Assembly: GCA_038244055.1 (NCBI GenBank)
Contig: JBBRTW010000299.1
Coordinates: forward strand, 1 to 8,840
Source of the DNA: DASPKW01 sp038244055
Lineage (GTDB): Bacteria > Planctomycetota > Phycisphaerae > Tepidisphaerales > Tepidisphaeraceae
Length of the DNA stretch: 8,840 nt
Reading direction: 5' to 3'
Below, piece after piece: positions 3,995-8,840 of this stretch. Made by a program: the position numbers and the translations under genes. Positions within the stretch are counted from its first letter, which is position 1. Every line of letters begins with the position of its first letter. Under the pieces are notes generated by a model. It did no database searches, had not been told where the DNA came from, and saw only the letters and a program-made list of their open reading frames with translations.

Positions 3995-6889
3995 CTTGCG
4001 CCTGCCCTTCGCCTCCGGCCGCGCGGTCAGCGGGTCTTCGGGCCAGGAATGTTTCGGGTAGCGGGCCTTGAGGTCCTTGCGCACCTGGAAATACGTCGTG
4101 GTCCAGAAGGAGCGGAGGTCCATGGTCACCTGGACTGGCCGATAGTTGGGGGCGAGGAGTTCGAGCTTGATGGGGACGCGGCCGCCGGCGATTTTGGGGG
4201 TATCGAGGAGGCCGAAGAGTTCCTGGAGGCGGACGGCCAGGATCGCCTGCCCGCGTTCGTAGCGGAGGCGGATGCGGTTGCCGGTGGGGACTTCGATGGT
4301 CTCGGGCGCTTCCTTGTCGAAGAGGCGATCGAGCGGGTAGGCGAGCGAGGATTGAAGGATGGAGGCCAGGGGCAGGCGCTGGATCTCTTCGATGTTGCGG
4401 GCCCGGCCGATGGAGTTGGCGAGAATCTCGCCCAGCTCGACATCGGCCCACGCCGGCCAGGGATGCTCGGGCATCTTCTCGCGCAGCAGGGCCATGCGAT
4501 CGAGCACGTGGGCGGCCGATTCATCGGCGCGGAAAATTCCCGCCCCGCGCTGCCGCATCAGGTCGGCCAGGAGAGTTGAAGCCTGGGCCGGATCGACGGC
4601 CGCGTTTTTATCCTCATGCAGGAGCAGATCGCGATACCAGAGACGGGTGAGGCCGGCCACGCTCTGCCGCGTTTCATCGAACTCCACGGTCTTCTCGCGG
4701 CGAACCTGCGAAGGAAACATCTCCTCCAGCCAGGCCATCTCGATCCGGCTGGCAATGCGCACGAAGGCCTCGCGCGCGCTGCTTCGCTCATCGCGCCGGG
4801 CATCGATGGCCACGAAGAATTCGCCCTGATGGACGACCGATTCAGGGCTGAGCTTCACGCCGCCGCCGCCGACCATGACGCCGCGGCCGGCGGACCCGCG
4901 CCGGCGGCAGACGCGGTCGGGGTAGGCCCAGAGGATCAGGCGGAGGAGGATGTCTTCGGGGTCGCGCGAGAGTTGCGAGGGAGTCAATTGTCCATGGTCC
5001 ATGGTCAATTGTTTTTTGTCAGTGGTCCGTGGTCCGTTGTCAGTTGTCTGTTGTCCGTTGTCGGTTGTCGATTGCGCGGAGGCATTGCTGTTTGCAACGG
5101 ACAACGGACCACGGACAACGGACAACGGACCTTCTCGCTTCTCGCTTCTAACTTCCAACTTCTGTCTTTCCCCCATCCTCTCCAATTCCTCGGCCACGCG
5201 CATGACCTGCCTGGCTCCGCCGCGGTCGATCCGGTCGTCGCGCTCCTCGAGCATGGTCAGGCGGGCGAGAAGGTCGGAAGAGCCGGCCAGGCGGTGCTGA
5301 CCGGCGGCCAGGGAATTGCGGTCGGCCCACTGGCCGCGGACGATGTCTTTTTCGGAGATCAGGGCGGCCAGGAGCGCGCCTTCACGGAGCATTCCAGCGC
5401 GGACGGCGGCGACCATGAGGCGGCCGAGGCGCGGATGGACGGGCAGCAGCGCGAGGGTCTGGCCGATCGCGGTGATCTTGCCGGCAGGGTCGATCGCGCC
5501 GAGCATGGTGAGCAGATCCTCGGCGGATTGGAGGGCCTGCTCATCGGGGGCTTCGTACCAGCCGAAGGCGCGGACATCGCTCTTGCCCCAGGCGTGCAGC
5601 TCGAGGATCGTGGCGGCCAGATCGACGCGGCGGATTTCGGGGGTTTCGAAATCGGCCAGGCGCTCCCACTCTTTTTCGGACCAGAGGCGGATGCAAACGC
5701 CGGGGCCGGTGCGGCCGGCGCGGCCGGCGCGCTGGGTGGCGGAGGCTTTGCTGATGCGCAGGACATCGAGGCGATCGAGGCCGCGCTCGGGATCGTAGCC
5801 GGCGACGCGGGCGAGGCCGCTGTCGATGACGATGCCGACGCCTTCGATGGTCAGCGAGGTTTCGGCGATGTTGGTGGCGACGATGATCTTGCGGTGGCGG
5901 GCCGGGTCGGGGCGGAGGGCGCGGTCCTGCTCGTCGGCGGTGAGCGAGCCGTGGAGGGGGAGGAGGGCGAGGTTCTCGCGCTCGGCCAGCGGTTCGAGGC
6001 CGGCGATGACCCGGCGGATTTCCTCCTGGCCGGGCATGAAGATGAGGATGTCTTTCGGGATTGCGGATTGCGGATGGCGGATTGTGGATTGGTCCGTTGT
6101 CCGTGGTCCGTTGTCAGTTGCCGCAATGGTGTCCTGCAACGGACCACTGACAACGGACAACTGACCCTCCGGCTTCCTTCCTGAGCCCTGAACCCTGAAC
6201 CCTAAACCCTCCGATATGACCTTTCCAACCGCCTCAATGGCCCCCGCCTCCTCATGCCCGCGCACGACCGCGAGATGTTCCATCTCCACTGGATAGGCCC
6301 GCCCCTGGGTGCGGATGATGGGGCAGTTGCCGAGGAAGCGGGCCACCGGCTCGGCCTCCAACGTCGCGGACATGACGATGAGTTTGAGATCGTCGCGCAC
6401 GGCCTGCTGCACCTCGCGCAGGAGGGCGACGGCCAGATCGGTATTGAGCGAGCGCTCGTGGAACTCATCGAGGATGACGCAGCCGATGCCTTCGATGAAG
6501 GGATCTTCGAGGAGCTGGCGGGTGAGGATGCCTTCGGTGAGGACGCGCAGGCGGGTGTGCCGGCCGATCCGGCGGTCGAAGCGAACGTGGTAGCCGACCT
6601 CGCGGCCGAGCTCCCAGCCATTTTCGGAGGCGATCCGCGCGGCCGAGGCGCGGGCGGCGACGCGGCGGGGCTGGAGCACGATGATGTTGGGATGCTCGGA
6701 GCGGGAATCGATGACGCCGGCTTCGAGGAGGGCGACGGGCACGCGCGTGGTCTTGCCCGCGCCGGGCGGGGCGACGATCACGACGGCCTGCGCCCCACGC
6801 GCGGCGGCGACGATCTCGGGGAGGAAGGGGTCGATCGGCAGGGCAATTCGGCCGGTGGAGCGCGGGTTGGTGGGAGGAGGGTCGCTCAC
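3986..6889 (-). CDS. hrpB: ATP-dependent helicase HrpB with two repeat-derived insertions
   Basis: This is a 967-residue DEAH-family (SF2) helicase of the HrpB type, a predicted cytoplasmic ATP-dependent RNA/DNA helicase whose physiological role is poorly defined. All core motifs are present: Walker A APPGAGKTT (40-48), Ia LQPRRVAAR (72-80), DEFHER (141-146), SAT (174-176), FMPGQEEI (284-291), TNIAETSLTIEG (339-350) and QRAGRAGRTGPG (386-397). The C-terminal HrpB block ends with RPVQVTMDLRSFW and YPKHSWPEDP (917-952). HrpB proteins are usually about 800-850 residues. The excess is largely explained by two insertions, about 229-278 in the linker between the RecA lobes and about 575-640 between the helicase/HA2 part and the C-terminal domain, both encoded by heptad arrays. 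The start is a GTG at 6889, just before the conserved LPIDPFLPEI; no Shine-Dalgarno is evident. No stops or frameshifts are seen, so the gene is probably functional. Confidence 0.95.
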   Translation of the reverse strand: MSDPPPTNPRSTGRIALPIDPFLPEIVAAARGAQAVVIVAPPGAGKTTRVPVALLEAGVIDSRSEHPNIIVLQPRRVAARASAARIASENGWELGREVGYHVRFDRRIGRHTRLRVLTEGILTRQLLEDPFIEGIGCVILDEFHERSLNTDLAVALLREVQQAVRDDLKLIVMSATLEAEPVARFLGNCPIIRTQGRAYPVEMEHLAVVRGHEEAGAIEAVGKVISEGLGFRVQGSGRKPEGQLSVVSGPLQDTIAATDNGPRTTDQSTIRHPQSAIPKDILIFMPGQEEIRRVIAGLEPLAERENLALLPLHGSLTADEQDRALRPDPARHRKIIVATNIAETSLTIEGVGIVIDSGLARVAGYDPERGLDRLDVLRISKASATQRAGRAGRTGPGVCIRLWSEKEWERLADFETPEIRRVDLAATILELHAWGKSDVRAFGWYEAPDEQALQSAEDLLTMLGAIDPAGKITAIGQTLALLPVHPRLGRLMVAAVRAGMLREGALLAALISEKDIVRGQWADRNSLAAGQHRLAGSSDLLARLTMLEERDDRIDRGGARQVMRVAEELERMGERQKLEVRSEKREGPLSVVRGPLSVANSNASAQSTTDNGQQTTDNGPRTTDKKQLTMDHGQLTPSQLSRDPEDILLRLILWAYPDRVCRRRGSAGRGVMVGGGGVKLSPESVVHQGEFFVAIDARRDERSSAREAFVRIASRIEMAWLEEMFPSQVRREKTVEFDETRQSVAGLTRLWYRDLLLHEDKNAAVDPAQASTLLADLMRQRGAGIFRADESAAHVLDRMALLREKMPEHPWPAWADVELGEILANSIGRARNIEEIQRLPLASILQSSLAYPLDRLFDKEAPETIEVPTGNRIRLRYERGQAILAVRLQELFGLLDTPKIAGGRVPIKLELLAPNYRPVQVTMDLRSFWTTTYFQVRKDLKARYPKHSWPEDPLTARPEAKGRRKQN
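4988..5074. repeat. Heptad array, consensus TKGTCNG (12 units)
   Basis: Twelve 7-bp units plus a final TTG run without a register break: TTGTCCA, TGGTCCA, TGGTCAA, TTGTTTT, TTGTCAG, TGGTCCG twice, TTGTCAG, TTGTCTG, TTGTCCG, TTGTCGG and TTGTCGA. It is the longest heptad array in the window and the left arm of an inverted pair with 5095-5129. Confidence 0.95.
5095..5129. repeat. Heptad array CAACGGA (5 units), inverted partner
   Basis: Five units, four CAACGGA and one CCACGGA. CAACGGA is the exact reverse complement of TCCGTTG, the core of the array at 4988-5074 in shifted register. Together the two can form a long imperfect stem over a 20-nt spacer (5075-5094). Confidence 0.95.
5131..5165. 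repeat. Heptad array CTTCTCG (5 units)
   Basis: The units are CTTCTCG twice, CTTCTAA, CTTCCAA and CTTCTGT. The array starts one base after the CAACGGA array ends but has an unrelated core, so different heptamers have been placed side by side. In hrpB it encodes the KLEVRSEKRE segment. Confidence 0.9.
6059..6092. repeat. Heptad array GATTGCG
   Basis: Units GATTGCG twice, GATGGCG, GATTGTG and an incomplete GATTGG that runs straight into the next array. It encodes the RHPQSAIP-type residues just before the conserved ILIFMPGQEE strand of hrpB. Confidence 0.9.
6093..6120. repeat. Heptad array TCCGTTG (4 units), left arm
   Basis: Units TCCGTTG, TCCGTGG, TCCGTTG and TCAGTTG, the same family as 4988-5074. 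Its reverse complement lies at 6137-6164 across a 16-base spacer; I count 23 of 28 positions pairing. Confidence 0.92.
6137..6164. repeat. Heptad array CAACGGA (4 units), right arm
   Basis: Units CAACGGA, CCACTGA, CAACGGA and CAACTGA, the inverted partner of 6093-6120 and the same family as 5095-5129. Confidence 0.92.
6179..6213. repeat. Heptad array CCCTGAA (5 units)
   Basis: Units TCCTGAG, CCCTGAA twice, CCCTAAA and CCCTCCG. Read on the plus strand the consensus contains TGA in its 21-base cycle, but the hrpB coding strand carries the stop-free complement TTCAGGG, giving the GFRVQGSG residues. Confidence 0.9.
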
Positions 6890-6922
6890 GGCCGGCGAGC
6901 ATACGGCAGCGCGGCCGGCAAA

Positions 6923-7102
6923 TCACTTCGCCAAATCGGGTGAAGGGCGGGCATCAGGCCCATCGGCCCCGGAGCGGGCGCAGGACGGAGGGAACGCATC
7001 GGGAATAATGCGGAATTTCCGCCGGGTCGCGGCCAGATAGACGCAGGCTGCCGTCCAGATCAATGTGCGAACGACAATTCGAGAGGCATGAAATCGGACC
7101 AT
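6923..7102 (-). CDS. Possible small membrane protein of 59 residues, doubtful
   Basis: An ATG at 7102 opens a 59-codon frame ending in TGA at 6923, filling most of the gap between the eight-TM gene and hrpB and stopping 33 bp before the hrpB GTG. Residues about 9-25 are hydrophobic (LIWTAACVYLAAT) and followed by a basic TRRKFR, which could be one membrane segment. The C-terminal part is Pro/Ala-rich. Codons are plausible for this genome, but the upstream AT-poor region has only a weak GGAA/GAG match to a Shine-Dalgarno. A longer in-frame start at 7189 would overlap the neighbour. I recognise no family, and it may be non-coding. Confidence 0.25.
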   Translation of the reverse strand: MVRFHASRIVVRTLIWTAACVYLAATRRKFRIIPDAFPPSCARSGADGPDARPSPDLAK

Positions 7103-7130
7103 CCAGACTCGGAATTCCAAGAAAGCTGTA

Positions 7131-8096
7131 TTAAGGTGCCACTCGGGCGTGGCGGCGCGTCCGTGCGACCAACAGAAGTTGGCTGCCAAACACGATGATA
7201 GAATTCAAGACGATGACGGTTCGAAGCCGTGCGGAATCGTCGCTATTAAGGCGGGGGTGCGGCAGAAATCGAAGGAAGTCATCAAATTTATGAATATCCG
7301 TGCGAAGCAGCGTCGTCGATGTTGTGACAAGCCCCAGCCAGAGGATAGCAGCGGCAAGCAGCCAGCCCCAGGAACTGCCGCAAAAGCATAAGTAGCTGGC
7401 GACGAGCAGTGCGATGCCTGCGGTCGACATGACACCGCCCGCGGGCCATCCTTCCAGATATCGGCCAAAGAATGGAGCTTTCATTCCGACCATCGCCGCC
7501 AGCGAAATTAATCCTTCGACCTGCAGCAAGCTACAAAGGATGAATACACTCAGCGGGCAGCCCTCGGTCCAGCTTTCATAGGTGTCAAAGGCCTCCAAGG
7601 AATGACGCACGGAGATTCGTGAATAGAACCAAACCGCTAACAGAGGCACGGCGACTCCACCGAGGAAAAAAGCCACCTCCTCGAGAACCACCGTCTCAGG
7701 AGCCTGACGCGGGAGCCATGTGTCCTCCGGCGATACCAGCCGGCCAATAAAAGTTAATGCTCCAAGGACAAGCGCGGGCCAGCCGATCGCCAGAACGACA
7801 GGGCGCACCCAGCGCCTGTGACGTAGCGAATCAATTCCGATCCAGATCAACAAAACTGCGCCGATCGCGAAGAAAATGATATGGAAAATGTCCTCGAATG
7901 TGCCTTGCCATCGACCGCGACGATCGATCTGCCCGGTCTGATCGAATGCCAGCGCGCACACGACACAGCTCGCGACGGTCCCCAGAACCAGGCTGCCGAT
8001 TCCGGCCAGCAGGAGGCCAGCATGCCTGTTCATCGCGGGACGGTGCCCGAGATTGGCATATGGAATGGTGCCAGGCATCAGCGCGGGATCAGCCAT
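7131..8096 (-). CDS. Unrecognised integral membrane protein, about eight TM segments
   Basis: This 321-residue protein starts at an ATG and ends at a TAA (7131-7133). Hydrophobic segments are at roughly 27-51, 68-90, 98-121, 134-157, 181-205, 217-239, 243-264 and 291-311, with a 20-residue polar N-terminus and a basic RTRRHAR tail after the last helix. Loops are short except 265-290 (acidic/basic, with DDFLRFLPHPRLN) and 160-180. Several Cys cluster in TM1 and TM6. I see no transporter, kinase or protease motif and name no family. It starts 17 bp downstream of the NIPSNAP stop, so the two are probably one transcript. The upstream sequence has no strong Shine-Dalgarno, so translation may be coupled, or Met22, just before TM1, may be the real start. 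Its codon bias is weaker than that of hrpB. Confidence 0.8.
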   Translation of the reverse strand: MADPALMPGTIPYANLGHRPAMNRHAGLLLAGIGSLVLGTVASCVVCALAFDQTGQIDRRGRWQGTFEDIFHIIFFAIGAVLLIWIGIDSLRHRRWVRPVVLAIGWPALVLGALTFIGRLVSPEDTWLPRQAPETVVLEEVAFFLGGVAVPLLAVWFYSRISVRHSLEAFDTYESWTEGCPLSVFILCSLLQVEGLISLAAMVGMKAPFFGRYLEGWPAGGVMSTAGIALLVASYLCFCGSSWGWLLAAAILWLGLVTTSTTLLRTDIHKFDDFLRFLPHPRLNSDDSARLRTVIVLNSIIVFGSQLLLVARTRRHARVAP

Positions 8097-8113
8097 GATA
8101 AACCGCTATCGTG

Positions 8114-8536
8114 TTACTTCACCGGCGAATAATCCGTCGCAGTCATGAACTCCTGGATCACTTTCGATACCAGCACCCCGTTTTTCTCGCTCTCGGCCTT
8201 GGCGGTTTTCCATTCGGGGTCGTCCTGAAATGCTTTCCACGATGCTTCGCGGGCTTCTTTGCTGGGGTAGGCCAGGAGGTACACCAGCGTGGTCTTGGAC
8301 TTGGCTTCATCGGTGGGGACCCAGAATCCGATGATGTCGATGTTGTGTTTCTTGAAGAGCCGGCAGGTGTGGTCGCGGAAGCGGGCGTTGAGGGCTTCGA
8401 GCTTGCCTTCGTTGGCGATGTAGGTGCGCATTTCGAAGAAGCGATTGCCGGCCTGGGGTTTATCCTCGGCTCGGGTTTGCGGGGCGCTGAAACAGGCGAC
8501 GGCCGCCAGCAGAACGATCCAGGCGCGATTCATCAT
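8114..8536 (-). CDS. Secreted NIPSNAP family protein
   Basis: A 140-residue protein. The N-terminus has a Sec signal (MMNRAWIVLLAAVACFSA) with likely cleavage after TRA, near residue 23. The mature part is a single NIPSNAP domain, a dimeric alpha/beta ferredoxin-like barrel. It has FFEMRTY (33-39), EGKLEALNARFRDHTCRLF (43-61), a GFWVPTDE strand, TLVYLLAYPSKEAREASWKAF (83-103), DPEW and the terminal TATDYSP. Family members are widespread in planctomycetes; no enzymatic function is established. The start is fixed by AAGGAG (plus-strand 8543-8548), six bases before the first ATG and nine before the second, so either Met may be used. The frame stays open upstream to 8722, but that part is repeat DNA without coding character. 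The membrane-protein gene follows after 17 bp. Confidence 0.93.
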   Translation of the reverse strand: MMNRAWIVLLAAVACFSAPQTRAEDKPQAGNRFFEMRTYIANEGKLEALNARFRDHTCRLFKKHNIDIIGFWVPTDEAKSKTTLVYLLAYPSKEAREASWKAFQDDPEWKTAKAESEKNGVLVSKVIQEFMTATDYSPVK

Positions 8537-8542
8537 GGGAGA

Positions 8543-8548
8543 CTCCTT
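8543..8548 (-). promoter_or_regulatory. Shine-Dalgarno of the NIPSNAP gene
   Basis: AAGGAG on the minus strand sits 6 and 9 bases before two tandem ATG codons. It decides the start against a longer frame reaching into the repeats. Confidence 0.8.
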
Positions 8549-8559
8549 GGGTTGGTGGC

Positions 8560-8589
8560 ATTGTAACGCGGGAGGCGGGTTGGAAACAA
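8560..8589 (-). promoter_or_regulatory. Candidate sigma-70-type promoter for the NIPSNAP gene
   Basis: On the minus strand TTGTTT (8584-8589) is followed after 18 bases by TACAAT (8560-8565), a 5/6 match to the -10 consensus, while the -35 matches 3/6. Transcription would start about 15-20 bases before the ATG and include the AAGGAG. The spacing fits, but planctomycete promoters are poorly defined and this is read by eye. Confidence 0.4.
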
Positions 8590-8618
8590 TTGGCCGGGAT
8601 TCGGGTACACAAGAGCGA

Positions 8619-8644
8619 GCCGTGACACGCGCGTCCCGCCCGTG
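8619..8644 (-). repeat. Degenerate dispersed hairpin repeat, inverted relative to the 37-bp array
   Basis: On the minus strand it reads CACGGGCGGGACGCGCGTG followed by TCACGGC. It can fold as an eight-pair stem with one mismatch around GGA. It resembles the CACGGCC...GGCCGTGTCACGG core of the downstream tandem array but points the other way. Translated in the frame upstream of the NIPSNAP gene it gives HGRDARVT, a phrase I recall from spurious ORFs in planctomycete and verrucomicrobial genomes. Confidence 0.6.
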
Positions 8645-8691
8645 CTGGATACATTGAGCGCTGGAAGATGATGGTTTTTGGGAATTATGAT

Positions 8692-8840
8692 GTGATTCGC
8701 ACGGCCGGGACGGCCGTGTCACGGGAAAGTGATTCGCACGGCCGGGACGGCCGTGTCACGGGAAAGTGATTCGCACGGCCGGGACGGCCGTGTCACGGGA
8801 AAGTGATTCGCACGGCCGGGACGGTCGTGTCACAGGAAAG
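8692..8840. repeat. 37-bp tandem repeat array, at least four units, running off the window
   Basis: Units occupy 8692-8728, 8729-8765, 8766-8802 and 8803-8839, and base 8840 continues the pattern. The first three are identical; the fourth differs at two positions, one of which breaks a stem pair. Each unit starts GTGATTCG, contains the palindrome CACGGCC-GGGAC-GGCCGTG (7-bp stem, 5-nt loop) and ends TCACGGGAAA. There are no spacers between units, so it is a simple tandem array. Confidence 0.95.

Larger units (their letters stand above)
4970..5170 (-). repeat. In-frame heptad-repeat insertion 2 in hrpB (residues about 575-640)
   Basis: On the plus strand this region comprises three abutting heptad arrays (4988-5074, 5095-5129, 5131-5165) around a 20-bp spacer. 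In the hrpB frame it reads KLEVRSEKREG, PLSVVRGPLS, a short spacer peptide, then TTDNG/TTDNGPRTTDK. That is low-complexity, unlike any HrpB domain I know. The exact edges are uncertain by a few codons because no uninterrupted homolog can be aligned here. Confidence 0.85.
6056..6213 (-). repeat. In-frame heptad-repeat insertion 1 in hrpB (residues about 229-278)
   Basis: Four heptad arrays (6059-6092, 6093-6120, 6137-6164, 6179-6213) replace what should be a linker of a few residues before FMPGQEEI. The hrpB frame reads GFRVQGSG, QLSVVSGPL, a short spacer, TTDNGPRTTD-like residues, then RHPQSAIP. The order flank - LSVV.GPL - spacer - TDNGPRTTD matches insertion 2, and the orientation relative to hrpB is the same. 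Confidence 0.85.

Noticed and set aside
3849..4451. Minus-strand frame overlapping the 3' end of hrpB and the intergenic repeats
   Set aside because: It is a Pro/Arg-rich alternative frame whose C-terminus is translated hairpin repeat and heptads.
4616..6184. Long open frame on the plus strand antisense to hrpB (about 520 codons)
   Set aside because: It is a Gly/Ala/Asp-rich shadow of a high-GC gene, broken into repeat translations where the heptads lie, with no recognisable domain; hrpB on the other strand is certain.
3986..6889. hrpB as a pseudogene because of the insertions
   Set aside because: The frame is continuous from start to stop and all helicase motifs and the C-terminal block are preserved.
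6254..6943. Plus-strand frame antisense to the hrpB 5' end
   Set aside because: Shadow frame in high-GC DNA; the opposite strand encodes conserved HrpB motifs here.
8692..8840. Possible CRISPR array (repeat length 37)
   Set aside because: The units are directly contiguous with no spacers, and no cas gene is present.

Overview
The window looks like a high-GC planctomycete chromosome. The best hints are a large secreted repeat protein ending in a paired dockerin-type calcium-binding module, preceded by a conserved C-terminal block often seen in Phycisphaerae/Tepidisphaerales-like planctomycetes. A secreted NIPSNAP protein and many short dispersed DNA repeats fit the same picture. The phylum call is moderately secure; the class is a guess.

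Layout: (1) 1-3546, plus strand: the 3' part of a giant surface or extracellular protein whose start lies outside the window. It carries autotransporter-like beta repeats, a proline linker, RTX-like Gly/Asp motifs, a run of QTGG/SGG beta repeats and a terminal dockerin pair. (2) 3547-3985: a convergent intergenic region with no gene. It holds two copies of a hairpin-bearing dispersed repeat and two heptanucleotide arrays. (3) 3986-6889, minus strand: hrpB, a DEAH-family ATP-dependent helicase with intact motifs, but with two in-frame insertions made of 7-bp tandem repeats. (4) 6890-7130: a gap holding at most one doubtful small ORF. (5) 7131-8096, minus: an unrecognised protein with about eight membrane segments. 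(6) 8114-8536, minus: a secreted NIPSNAP protein, 17 bp upstream of the membrane protein, so the two are probably co-transcribed. (7) 8537-8840: a candidate promoter, then a degenerate hairpin repeat and a 37-bp tandem array that appears to run off the window end.

The genes do not form an obvious pathway. The unusual feature is the repeat landscape. At least eight arrays of different heptamers share an exact 7-bp period. Six of them make up two insertions inside hrpB that keep the frame open, and a seventh supplies the hrpB stop codon. In both insertions TCCGTTG-type heptads face their reverse complement CAACGGA across a short spacer, so they look like two copies of one palindromic element family. 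Heptanucleotide STRR repeats of filamentous cyanobacteria are a known parallel; in-frame residence in a conserved helicase is the part worth following up.
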